From assembly GCF_029893635.1 (NCBI RefSeq), contig NZ_JARXYR010000002.1, positions 4,377,001 through 4,441,000 on the forward strand: DNA of 64,000 bases, written 5' to 3'. Origin of the DNA: Variovorax sp. TBS-050B (lineage in GTDB: Bacteria; Pseudomonadota; Gammaproteobacteria; Burkholderiales; Burkholderiaceae_C). Position numbers and translations under genes: made by a program. The notes under the pieces were generated by a model. That model made no database searches and was not told the origin of the DNA. It saw nothing but the letters and a program-made list of their open reading frames with translations. Shown here piece by piece: positions 28,719 through 37,005 of the stretch (its first letter is position 1; every line of letters starts with the position of its first letter).

Positions 28719-28754
28719 TGTTACAGCGTATGAAAGCCCCGCCTTGGAGGTCTA

Positions 28755-30464
28755 ATGCGGGCTTCCCGACATGGAGCCTTCGACATGGCGACCGCCGCAA
28801 ACAGCAGTTTCGACAACCGACTCCACCAGACCTTTCCGGTGCTCAGCGACGCCGAGATCGCGCGCGTCGCCCGCTTCGCGACGGTGCAGCACTTCGCCCG
28901 CGGCGAGCGCCTGTTCACCGCGGGCGAGACCAGTCCGGGCATGTTCGTGCTGCTCAAGGGCGTCGTCGCGGTCACGCAGCGTGACGGTCTCGGCCACGTG
29001 GTGCCGATCGTGCGGCAGGGACCCGGCGAGTTCCTGGCCGAAGTGGGCCAGTTGAGCGGCCGCCCCGCGCTGGTCGACGGCCATGCCGACGAGGACGTCG
29101 AGGCGCTGCTCGTGCCGCCCGCGCAACTGCGCGCGCTGCTGGTGGCCGAAGCCGACCTGGGCGAACGCATCACGCGCGCCCTGATCCTGCGTCGCGTGGC
29201 GCTGATCGAGTCAGGCGCGAGCGGGCCGGTGCTGATCGGCAAGCCGGCCTCGCCCGACATGGCGCGGCTGGAGAATTTCCTGCGCCGCAACGGCCACCCC
29301 TACCACCTCGTCGACGCGGCCGAGGACCCGGACGCCGCCGCGCTGCTCGAACAGTACGGCACCTGCAAGCTGCTCGCGGTGTGCCCCGACGGCTCGGTGC
29401 TGGTGAACCCGGCCGAAGATGCGCTCGCGCGCTGCCTCGGCATGCTCGACACCGCCGAGCGCGAGGAGGCGTTCGACGTCGCCGTGGTCGGTGCCGGGCC
29501 GGCCGGCCTGGCAACGGCGGTGTATGCGGCCTCCGAGGGCCTGCGCGTGATCGTGCTCGACTGCCGCGCCTTCGGCGGCCAGGCCGGCGCGAGCGCGCGC
29601 ATCGAGAACTACCTGGGCTTTCCCACCGGCATCTCGGGCCAGGCGCTGGCGGGACGCGCGTTCGTGCAGGCCCAGAAGTTCGGCGTCGACATGCTGATTC
29701 CGGCCCAGGCAGAGTCGCTCGACTGCACGCGCGACAACCCCGAGCGCAACCTGCGGATCACGCTGACCGACGGCCGCGCGATCCGCGCCCGCACGGTGGT
29801 GATCGCGAGCGGCGCGCGCTACCGGCGTCCCGACGTGCCGCGGCTGGCGGAATTCGAAGGCCGAGGCATCTGGTACTGGGCCTCGGCCATCGAAGCCAAG
29901 CTCTGCGCCCGGCAGGAGGTCGCGCTGGTCGGCGGCGGCAATTCGGCGGGCCAGGCGGCCGTGTTCCTGTCGCGCCATGCGGCCAAGGTCAACGTGCTGG
30001 TGCGCGGACCCTCGCTGGCGGCGAGCATGTCGCGCTACCTGATCGACCGCATCGAGGCCACGCCCAACATCGAGCTGCATCCGCACACCCAGCTCGTGAA
30101 GCTCAACGGCGGGCCGAACGAGGGCCTGACCGGTGCCACCTGGCGCTGCCAGCGCACCGGGCGCGAGCACGACTGCGCGGCACGCAACATCTTCCTGTTC
30201 GTCGGCGCCGAACCCGAAACCGGCTGGCTCGAAGGCTGCGGCGTCTCGGTCGACAAGCACGGCTTCGTGCTCACCGGCGATGCGGCGAGCGGCGGCTTCC
30301 CGGCGCGGCCGGCGGCGCCGCTCGAATCGAGCGTCCAGGGCGTGTTCGCGGTGGGCGACGTGCGCTCGGGCTCGGTCAAGCGCGTGGGCGGCGCCATCGG
30401 CGAAGGCGCCGCGGTGGTCGCGCTGATCCACCAGCATCTGTCATCGGCCTCGGCCGTGGCCTGA
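28755..30464 (+). CDS. cNMP-binding domain fused to thioredoxin-reductase-like FAD oxidoreductase
   Basis: 569-residue two-part protein. Residues of about 25-150 form a cyclic-nucleotide-binding fold (FARGERLFTAGETSPGMFVLLKG); the C-terminal 320 residues are TrxR-like, with VAVVGAGPAGLATAVYAAS, GGQAGASARIENYLGFP, VALVGGGNSAGQAAVFLS and VFAVGDVRSGSVKR. Between them lies a short thioredoxin-like stretch. The redox CxxC of true thioredoxin reductase is replaced: GIWYWASAIEAKLC has no cysteine pair. So it probably does not reduce thioredoxin. GGAGG four bases before ATG 28755 supports that start; ATG 28785 is the alternative. Divergent from olsB. Confidence 0.82.
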   Translation: MRASRHGAFDMATAANSSFDNRLHQTFPVLSDAEIARVARFATVQHFARGERLFTAGETSPGMFVLLKGVVAVTQRDGLGHVVPIVRQGPGEFLAEVGQLSGRPALVDGHADEDVEALLVPPAQLRALLVAEADLGERITRALILRRVALIESGASGPVLIGKPASPDMARLENFLRRNGHPYHLVDAAEDPDAAALLEQYGTCKLLAVCPDGSVLVNPAEDALARCLGMLDTAEREEAFDVAVVGAGPAGLATAVYAASEGLRVIVLDCRAFGGQAGASARIENYLGFPTGISGQALAGRAFVQAQKFGVDMLIPAQAESLDCTRDNPERNLRITLTDGRAIRARTVVIASGARYRRPDVPRLAEFEGRGIWYWASAIEAKLCARQEVALVGGGNSAGQAAVFLSRHAAKVNVLVRGPSLAASMSRYLIDRIEATPNIELHPHTQLVKLNGGPNEGLTGATWRCQRTGREHDCAARNIFLFVGAEPETGWLEGCGVSVDKHGFVLTGDAASGGFPARPAAPLESSVQGVFAVGDVRSGSVKRVGGAIGEGAAVVALIHQHLSSASAVA

Positions 30465-30579
30465 GCGGCATCGTCCGCGCGGCGCTGCGCGTCCCGCAAA
30501 TCCCCCGCGCCGCGCGCACGGCGGAGGCCGCGTATATGCTGCGCCCCTCGGAACACAACCACACACGGAGAGCCGCGAC

Positions 30580-31284
30580 ATGCCCGCTTCGCCCATCGAG
30601 GTCTATTCCTGGCCCACGCCCAACGGCCACAAGATTCACATCATGCTGGAGGAGTGCGGACTGCCCTACCGCGCCCATCCGGTCAACATCGGCAAGGGCG
30701 ACCAGTTCGCGCCCGACTTCCTGCGCATCAGCCCGAACAACAAGATTCCCGCCATCACCGATCCCGACGGGCCGGACGGCCAGCCGATCTCGCTGTTCGA
30801 ATCGGGCGCCATCCTGGTCTATCTGGCGGGCAAGACCGGCCGGTTCCTGCCGGAGACCGACCGCGAACGCTACGACGTGCTGCAGTGGCTCATGTTCCAG
30901 ATGGGCGGCGTCGGCCCGATGCTCGGCCAGGCGCACCACTTCCGCATGTACGCGCCCGAGAAGATCCCCTACGCCATCGACCGCTACAGCAACGAGGCCA
31001 AGCGCCTCTACGGCGTGATCGACCGGCAGTTGTCGAAGAACAGGTTCATCGCCGGCAAGAGCTACTCGATCGCCGACATCGCGATCTTTCCGTGGCTGCG
31101 CAGCTGGGACAAGCAGGGCATCACGCTCAGCGACTACCCGCACCTCAAGGCCTGGTTCGACGGCATTGCCGCCCGTCCGGCCGTGCAGCGCGGCGTGCAG
31201 GTGCTCGCGGACCTGCGCCAGCCGATCACCGGCGACAAGGAACGCGAGATTCTTTTCGGCAAGACGCAGTACGAGAGGCGCTGA
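30580..31284 (+). CDS. yfcG: Glutathione transferase-like disulfide reductase, YfcG type
   Basis: 234-residue Nu-class GST homologue. It keeps the long YfcG signature PTPNGHKI (13-20), [34 protein letters not shown] and [19 protein letters not shown]. coli YfcG reduces disulfides with glutathione instead of conjugating it; threonine in the PTPNG loop takes the place of the usual Tyr/Ser. CACGGAGAG precedes the ATG. Confidence 0.88.
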   Translation: MPASPIEVYSWPTPNGHKIHIMLEECGLPYRAHPVNIGKGDQFAPDFLRISPNNKIPAITDPDGPDGQPISLFESGAILVYLAGKTGRFLPETDRERYDVLQWLMFQMGGVGPMLGQAHHFRMYAPEKIPYAIDRYSNEAKRLYGVIDRQLSKNRFIAGKSYSIADIAIFPWLRSWDKQGITLSDYPHLKAWFDGIAARPAVQRGVQVLADLRQPITGDKEREILFGKTQYERR

Positions 31285-31308
31285 GCGCCCCTTTATCCAG
31301 GCTAGAAT
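31281..31308 (+). promoter_or_regulatory. Promoter of the tRNA-Pro/tRNA-Arg pair
   Basis: TAGAAT (31303-31308) is a good -10 lying 11 bases before the tRNA-Pro 5' end. CTGAGC (31281-31286) is a poor -35 at 16 bases. Confidence 0.5.
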
Positions 31309-31319
31309 GGAAGGCTTGT

Positions 31320-31396
<77 letters not shown>

Positions 31397-31440
31397 AGTC
31401 TTTCGGTATTTTTCTTTTCCGCTTCTGTCCGGCCCGGATT

Positions 31441-31518
31441 CTGCCCGTAGCTCAGTTGGATAGAGCACCTGCCTTCTAAGCAGGTTGTCGGGGGTTCGAT
31501 CCCCCTCCGGGCAGGCCA
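31441..31518 (+). tRNA. tRNA-Arg (anticodon TCT)
   Basis: The acceptor CTGCCCG pairs perfectly with CGGGCAG, the D-stem GCTC/GAGC, anticodon stem CCTGC/GCAGG with loop CTTCTAA, and T-loop TTCGATC with an encoded G-CCA end. The T-arm GGGGG/CCCCT is followed by one extra C before the acceptor strand, so I count 78 bases where 77 are expected. A T-rich stretch follows at 31522-31528. From 31519 to 31751 I see nothing else. Confidence 0.9.
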
Positions 31519-31751
31519 CTTCCTTTTTTATTCGTCACCACCGCAGCGGATTTGCGCCGCCTGCGTGCGTCGATGCGTCCGGCCCCTGCGCCGCTATTGG
31601 CTTTGCAAATTCCGAACGCCAATTGCATGCGGTCACAAGTCCGTGGTGAATCGGCCGACGAAGTAAACGTCTGCAACGCGGCATGCATGTTGCAAAGCCC
31701 GTGTATCCTTTCTGGCCCCTCCAAACAGGGGCGGCGATCCACGAAGCTTCA

Positions 31752-32906
31752 ATGAAATTAGCGATTCTGACCATCCGCGGAAAACCGGTGAACCCCGGCA
31801 TATCTGCGCTCGTTTTTCTGCTTTTTTCGCTCGTGGTCGGCGTCATACCTTTTGCTTATCACGATACCGCCGCGGCGAATTTCCCGGACGAGGACACGCT
31901 GCTGAGTTTCTTCGGCGAGGATGCCTGCCAATTGACTTCCACCACGGTGGAAGAACGCAATTCCTACGCCTGCAGCGCCTTCCTGCTCGAATCGGCCGGC
32001 CTCAGCGCAGAAACCGCTCCGCTCGCTGGCGCGATCCTGAGCGTGGCGCTCACGATGATCCCGCTGTTCCAGTTCCGGCGCGTGTCGCTCGGGGTGTTCC
32101 TGGTGTCTGTGGGATGGGGCTTCATCCGCGCGATCTTTCTTTCCGTGCTCTCGAAGGACATGCTGTCGGCCACCGTCGTCCTCATCTGCGTGATGGCGGC
32201 GAGGAGTTCGTATTTCGGCTGGATCTGGCTCGCGACGGCCACGCTTTACGGCTGGATGGTCCGCAAGTACTGGCTGCTCGTGAGCGCGGTCTGGGTCGGC
32301 TTGTGGATGGTTCGGAAGCGGCTCACCGTTTTTCGGCTGGTGATGCTGATTCTTTTGATCTATATCGCAATGGCGCTGGTCTTTCAGGTGGCGCTCGGTG
32401 TTTCGCTCGATTTCGCCCGCGCCCAGGTGAATGAAAACCGTGAAATCGGCGCCGAAGGCTCGCGCACCATCATCGAGGCGGTGATCGCGTCGGAAAATCC
32501 GATTGCGCAGGCGCTCAATGCGCTGATCACCTATTTCCGCCTCGCATTTCCGCTCGAACTCCTGCGATTCGGCTCGGTGGGCCAATTGGCATTCATTGCC
32601 ATCATGCCTTTTACCTACATCTGGATGATTCGCGTGATCGTCAAAGGCGTGAAATCGAAGGATCCGAAAATGATCCAGGCCGGCAAGATCGCGCTCGCGC
32701 CGCTGTCGTTCCTGATCATCGAAGGCATCTTCGAGCCGGACTTCGGTTCCTTTGCGCGCCATTTCGCCATGGTCAGTCCGCTCGTCTTTTCCGCCATGGC
32801 GCTGGTGCAGCAGGCGGAGCGGGCGCAGAACCGGCGGCTGCTGCGCGCACGGATGCAGGCCCAGGCACTCGCCACCACCCCAACGCCCACGCCCGAAGGG
32901 GCCTGA
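31752..32906 (+). CDS. Polytopic membrane protein, unknown (possible polysaccharide polymerase type)
   Basis: 384-residue protein with about nine membrane segments and a charged C-terminal tail rich in Gln, Arg and Thr-Pro. A loop at about residues 45-95 is soluble and holds two cysteines. No family is recognised; the layout, with a loop between segments and a neighbouring O-acyltransferase, recalls Wzy/EpsG-type polysaccharide enzymes, but no signature can be shown. The first half is visibly lower in GC and uses A/T-ending codons more than its neighbours, which together with the adjacent tRNA genes suggests acquisition by transfer. The start is ATG 31752 (MKLAILTIRG). Confidence 0.7.
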   Translation: MKLAILTIRGKPVNPGISALVFLLFSLVVGVIPFAYHDTAAANFPDEDTLLSFFGEDACQLTSTTVEERNSYACSAFLLESAGLSAETAPLAGAILSVALTMIPLFQFRRVSLGVFLVSVGWGFIRAIFLSVLSKDMLSATVVLICVMAARSSYFGWIWLATATLYGWMVRKYWLLVSAVWVGLWMVRKRLTVFRLVMLILLIYIAMALVFQVALGVSLDFARAQVNENREIGAEGSRTIIEAVIASENPIAQALNALITYFRLAFPLELLRFGSVGQLAFIAIMPFTYIWMIRVIVKGVKSKDPKMIQAGKIALAPLSFLIIEGIFEPDFGSFARHFAMVSPLVFSAMALVQQAERAQNRRLLRARMQAQALATTPTPTPEGA

Positions 32907-32911
32907 CTCCG

Positions 32912-33973
32912 GTGAAATCCCAAGCCATCGTCGAAGACACCTCCCGCTACCTCGAATCGATCCAGGCCGGCAGAGGCATCGCCGCGCTCCTGGTGGTGGT
33001 GCACCATGCGGCGCAGAAGGCCGCCGCGCTGTCCGACGGCGCCATCCCGCCCTTCGACTTCGGCATCGTCGGGGTCGATCTGTTCTTCATGATCAGCGGG
33101 TTCATCATCTATTTCGTCACGGCCCACAAGCCGACGACGCATGCCGAGTTCTTCGAGAAGCGGCTGGTGCGCATCTTTCCGCTGTACTGGGGCCTTTCGC
33201 TGCTGGCGCTGGCCATCTTCCTGGTGAAGCCGGGCCTCATCAACAGCAGCGCGAGCGTGCCGACCGACGTCACCGCCTCGTTCCTGCTCTGGCCCACGGT
33301 GGCGCCCTACCTCGTCAACAACGGCTGGACGCTCACCTACGAGGTGCTGTTCTACATCCTGTGGGGCCTGGTGGCGATGCCGATGGCCACCACCCGCCGC
33401 GCGCTGGTGGCCTGCGCCCTGCTGCTGGCGATCGCGCTCGCAGGCCGCGTGGTCGCGCTCGATCCCAAGGTGCTCAACCTCTCGCTCTTCGTCGAATTCG
33501 CGGCCGGCGTGCTGACCGGCATGGCTTTCCACCGGCGCTGGCTGCGGCCGAACCGGGTGCTCTCCGCGCTGTTGGTCCTGGTCGGCACCGTCCTGGCCTA
33601 TCTGGCGGTCGAAGGCGGCATGTCCAACTCGCCGATCCGCGGCTTCGTGCTGCTGGTGCCGGTGGCGCTGATGTTCCTGGGCATCGTGCTGGCCGGCCCA
33701 CTCTGGCGGAAGGCGCAGTGGATGCTGCGCATCGGCGACAGCTCGTATTCGTTGTACCTCTTCCATCCGTTCATCCTGGTGATCATTCCGATCGCGGTGC
33801 GCCTGACGAAGCAGCAGCAGTCGCCCGGCGCGGTGCTGGCGATCTCCGTGGGAGCCTGCGTGGCGGCCGTCCTCTTCTCGTTCCTGCTCTACAAGCTCGT
33901 GGAACTGCCGCTGACCAACAGGCTCCGGGGCATGGTCGGGCGCATCGGCCGCTCGGCACGCCAACCCGCCTGA
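32912..33973 (+). CDS. Membrane-bound O-acyltransferase, OafA/YrhL (acyltransferase 3) family
   Basis: 353-residue integral membrane acyltransferase that would O-acetylate a surface sugar. It begins with the family block YLESIQAGRGIAALLVVVHHA, where the His-His pair lies in the first helix, then FGIVGVDLFFMISGFIIYF, and has about ten helices. GTG 32912 is the start, five bases after the previous stop, so it is probably co-transcribed with the preceding membrane protein. Confidence 0.9.
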   Translation: MKSQAIVEDTSRYLESIQAGRGIAALLVVVHHAAQKAAALSDGAIPPFDFGIVGVDLFFMISGFIIYFVTAHKPTTHAEFFEKRLVRIFPLYWGLSLLALAIFLVKPGLINSSASVPTDVTASFLLWPTVAPYLVNNGWTLTYEVLFYILWGLVAMPMATTRRALVACALLLAIALAGRVVALDPKVLNLSLFVEFAAGVLTGMAFHRRWLRPNRVLSALLVLVGTVLAYLAVEGGMSNSPIRGFVLLVPVALMFLGIVLAGPLWRKAQWMLRIGDSSYSLYLFHPFILVIIPIAVRLTKQQQSPGAVLAISVGACVAAVLFSFLLYKLVELPLTNRLRGMVGRIGRSARQPA

Positions 33974-34038
33974 AGGCTTACAGCGCGTCGGGACGGCCGC
34001 TGTCGCGCCGCGGCACCGCGGCCGGCGATCTTCCCGGC

Positions 34039-34350
34039 ATGCACACCGCCGACGCTCCCGAGGTTCCGCCGCGCTTTCCTTCCGGCTGGCGCATGGCCGC
34101 GCTCGCGTACACCGCGGCGGGCCTGACGGGCCTCGTCGCCTGCGCGGCCTTTCCCGAGAGCGAAACGGCCATGCTCGCCACCATTGCCGGCGGGCTGCCC
34201 TGGTCGCTGAGCCTGCTGACGCTCGGCCTGGCGCCGGGCGTTGCGCAGACCGCGCTGCTGCTGCTGGCGGGAAGCTGGGCACTCAATGCGGCGCTGCTGT
34301 GGTGGCTGGCCCTGCGCCGCGGCGGCGAACGGCGCGGCGACGGCAGCTGA
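34039..34350 (+). CDS. Small membrane protein, unknown
   Basis: 103-residue protein with a short Pro-rich N-terminus, three hydrophobic stretches (about 21-36, 47-63 and 70-92) and a basic tail. No family is recognised. ATG 34039 is chosen because hydrophobic coding sense begins there; CCGGCGATC before it is a poor ribosome site. It lies 65 bases after the acyltransferase gene on the same strand. Confidence 0.5.
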   Translation: MHTADAPEVPPRFPSGWRMAALAYTAAGLTGLVACAAFPESETAMLATIAGGLPWSLSLLTLGLAPGVAQTALLLLAGSWALNAALLWWLALRRGGERRGDGS

Positions 34351-34455
34351 AGAAAAGCGGCGCCACCCGGGCGCCATTCGATGCGATCATTTCGGGTTGT
34401 TGCTGCGCGTGCAGCGCGCGCCGGCCTCGAACGAACCCGCAGACGAAGGTGCCCC

Positions 34456-35598
34456 ATGCTTCCTGAAACGCAAGTCAACGCGCCGCTGATCGGCCTCGCC
34501 GGCGGCCGGCAATCGCTCGACACGCCCGCGCTGGTGCTCGACCTCGGCGCGCTGTCGCGCAACATCGAGCGCATGGCCGCCTTTGCGAAGGCGCGCGGCG
34601 TGGCGCTGCGGCCGCACGTCAAGACGCACAAGTCGGTGGAGATCGCGCGCCGCCAGGTCGCGGCGGGCGCGGTCGGCGTGAGCTGCGTCACCCTGGGCGA
34701 GGCCGAAGTCATGGTCCGGGCCGGCATTCCCGACGTGCTGATCACATCGCCCGCAGTCACGCCGAGCAAGATCGCGCGCGTGGTCAGGCTCGCGAGGCTC
34801 GCCGGGCCCGGCGGGATGATGGTGGTGGTGGACGACCTGCGCAACGCTGCCGACCTGGCCGCGGCAACGCTCGGCCTGCCGCATCCGCTCGAGGTGCTGG
34901 TCGACTACGGCGCCGGCTACAACCGCACTGGTGCCGCCGACGAGGCGCAGGTGCTCGAACTGGCGCGCTACGTCGCGGCCGAGCCGCGCCTGAAGCTGCG
35001 CGGCCTGCAGGCCTATGCCGGCAACCTCCAGCACATCGTCGACCGGGCGCAGCGCAGCGCCGCCGCCGCGGGCTTGCGCGAAAAGATCGCGCACATCGTC
35101 TCGGAAGCCCGGCGCGCCGGCATCGCGTTCGAGATCGTCACCGGCGCCGGCACCGGCACGCATGACCTCGACGCCGGGCGCGATGCCTTCACCGAACTGC
35201 AGGCCGGCTCCTACGTGTTCATGGATGCCGAATACGCGCAGGTGCTCGGCGGCGCGGGCGGGCCTTCGCCCTTCGAGGTGTCGCTGTTCGTGCAGACCGC
35301 GGTGGTGAGCACCCACGCGGCCGACTGGGTGACGGTGGACGGCGGCACCAAGTGCTTTGCCACCGACTGTGGCGTGCCGCTGGTCGCGCGCGGGGTCGAC
35401 CCGGCGAGCCGCTATGCCTTCTTCGGCGACGAGCACGGCAAGCTGCTGTTCGCCGGCGCGCGGCCCGCGCTCGGCAGCCGGGTGGAGTTCGTCACGCCGC
35501 ATTGCGACCCGACGGTCAACCTGCACGATGCCTACCACGTGTTCGACGGCGACACGCTGGTGGCCATCTGGCCGGTCGACGCACGCGGCCGGCACTGA
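34456..35598 (+). CDS. D-threonine aldolase-like PLP enzyme (DSD1/alanine-racemase fold type III)
   Basis: 380-residue enzyme; characterised D-threonine aldolases are about 379. Near the N-terminus LRPHVKTHKS (about 51-60) holds the Schiff-base lysine, and the C-terminal PHCDPTVNLHD (from about 348) holds the His and Asp that bind the metal ion. The fold III barrel motif LVDYGAGYNRTG is also present. It would cleave D-threonine or related D-3-hydroxyamino acids to glycine and an aldehyde; D-serine dehydratase is the related alternative. ATG 34456 follows GAAGGTGCCCC. Confidence 0.85.
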   Translation: MLPETQVNAPLIGLAGGRQSLDTPALVLDLGALSRNIERMAAFAKARGVALRPHVKTHKSVEIARRQVAAGAVGVSCVTLGEAEVMVRAGIPDVLITSPAVTPSKIARVVRLARLAGPGGMMVVVDDLRNAADLAAATLGLPHPLEVLVDYGAGYNRTGAADEAQVLELARYVAAEPRLKLRGLQAYAGNLQHIVDRAQRSAAAAGLREKIAHIVSEARRAGIAFEIVTGAGTGTHDLDAGRDAFTELQAGSYVFMDAEYAQVLGGAGGPSPFEVSLFVQTAVVSTHAADWVTVDGGTKCFATDCGVPLVARGVDPASRYAFFGDEHGKLLFAGARPALGSRVEFVTPHCDPTVNLHDAYHVFDGDTLVAIWPVDARGRH

Positions 35599-35610
35599 CC
35601 GCGCGGCCGC

Positions 35611-35925
35611 TCAGACTCTGGGCAGCGCGGCGAGGAAGGTGGCGACGATGATCGCGGCGGCGCGGTCGAGTTGGAGGATGTCGCTCACCTCGAAGGCTGC
35701 GGGGAGTTCGCCCTCGCTCGTCTCCCCCGGCTGGCGGCGCAGTTCGAGCAGCACCTCGGCGGCCAGCTCGCGGTCGCTGCGCGGCCGCCCATCGGGATGC
35801 ATCACCCAGGCGTCGACCTGGTCGAACGGGATGCCGCGAAACACCGCCACAAAAGGGAAATATTTGTATCGGTCCTCGCTGACCAGGATGGGGACGCTGA
35901 GGTTGCAGAAAAACGTGGTCGACAT
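35611..35925 (-). CDS. Conserved hypothetical protein, 104 residues
   Basis: Soluble protein beginning MSTTFFCNLSVPILV, with an acidic Glu/Arg-rich middle (RPRSDRELAAEVLLELRRQ) and a hydrophobic C-terminal helix AAAIIVATFLAALP. No family is recognised. Codon use is normal for the window. The upstream 159 bases (35926-36084) are AT-richer than surroundings and hold TTAACAATTAAT, a possible promoter. Convergent with the aldolase gene, 12 bases away. Confidence 0.6.
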   Translation of the reverse strand: MSTTFFCNLSVPILVSEDRYKYFPFVAVFRGIPFDQVDAWVMHPDGRPRSDRELAAEVLLELRRQPGETSEGELPAAFEVSDILQLDRAAAIIVATFLAALPRV

Positions 35926-36084
35926 GCAGGACCGCCGTCGCAGTCAAAAGGATTAATTGTTAATGAATGTGACGAACACATCCATCCCTTTCGACCTTGC
36001 AATCTGCTGCTAGGCGTGACCTACCTCACACATTCGTACTCTTTTTTCGAAAAAGCGCCAGCAGCGGTCACGAAAACGTCGGAA

Positions 36085-36915
36085 CTAGGCGCCAAGCGCG
36101 CCGAACTGCGGCGGGCGCCGCTCGATGTTGGCCCGCACCGCCTCCTGCTGGTTCGCGCCACCGATCAGCGCCCGCTGCTCCACCGATTCCGCCACCAGCA
36201 GCTCGGCCGCGCCCAGCGAGCGCGAGGCATTGAGCAGGCGCTTGCCGGCGCGGATCGCGTCCGGGCTCCGGGCCGCGATCCCGTGCGCCATCTCCAGCGC
36301 CACGGCCAAGGGATCGGCCGCCAGACGCGTGGCAAAGCCGAGCTGCAGCGCCTCCTCGCCCGAGAAGATCCGCCCGGTGAAGGTGAGTTCGCGCACCACG
36401 TCGTCGCGGGCGAGTTCGCGCATCAGCACCATGCCGCCCATGTCGGGCACGAGGCCCCACTTGATCTCCATCACCGACAGCCGGGTGTCGGGCGCGACGA
36501 TGCGGATGTCGGCGCCCAGCGCCACCTGCAGCCCGCCGCCGAAGGCCACGCCGTGCACGGCGGCGATGACGGGCACCGGCACCTCGCGCCACACCATCGC
36601 CACCTGCTGCGCGGCGTTGGAGATGCCGTGGGTGCGGGCCGACAGGTCGGTCCCGCCGGCCGCGGCGCCGAGCACCGCGCTCGCCGCGTCCTGCCCCATG
36701 CGCTCGAACGAGGCCATGTCGAGGCCTGCGCAGAAAGCCTTGCCCTGGCCCGAGAGCACGACCGCGCGCGCCGCCGTGTCGCCGCGCAGCGCTTCGCCGG
36801 CTGCGATCAGCGCATCGAACATCGCGGGATCGAGCGCATTCATCTTCTCGGCGCGCGCGAGCTTCAGTTCGACGACGCCATCGGGGTGGCGGATCCGTTC
36901 GATTCGATCGGTCAT
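36085..36915 (-). CDS. Enoyl-CoA hydratase/isomerase (crotonase) family protein
   Basis: 276-residue crotonase-fold enzyme. The oxyanion-hole segments GKAFCAGLDMASF and HGVAFGGGLQVALGADIRI are present. Of the two catalytic glutamates of enoyl-CoA hydratase, the first position is Gln (GGLQVAL) while the second can be matched to Glu in LSVMEIKWGLVPDMGG. So hydration is not assured, and an isomerase or another crotonase reaction is possible. ATG 36915 (MTDRIERIRHPDG) follows GGAGACAC. Confidence 0.88.
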   Translation of the reverse strand: MTDRIERIRHPDGVVELKLARAEKMNALDPAMFDALIAAGEALRGDTAARAVVLSGQGKAFCAGLDMASFERMGQDAASAVLGAAAGGTDLSARTHGISNAAQQVAMVWREVPVPVIAAVHGVAFGGGLQVALGADIRIVAPDTRLSVMEIKWGLVPDMGGMVLMRELARDDVVRELTFTGRIFSGEEALQLGFATRLAADPLAVALEMAHGIAARSPDAIRAGKRLLNASRSLGAAELLVAESVEQRALIGGANQQEAVRANIERRPPQFGALGA

Positions 36916-37005
36916 GCGTGTGTCTCCTTTTCGGCCGCAGTATCACCCGGGCGTGGCGCTCGGCGATGATGGCGCTGTCGCCGACCCAACACCTGCCACC
37001 GACCG

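Noticed and set aside
28705..28740. Extension of the olsB Pho array to a fifth half-site at CTGTAAC
   Set aside because: It is out of the 11-base register with the other four.
36040..36060. CTTTTTTCGAAAAAG near 36048 as a terminator
   Set aside because: The arms are only A and T with no GC stem, so intrinsic termination is unlikely.
36966..36995. CTGTCGC plus a following CCAACAC as a Pho box for phoX
   Set aside because: The second half-site shares too little with CTGTCAT; the pattern is no better than chance in this sequence.
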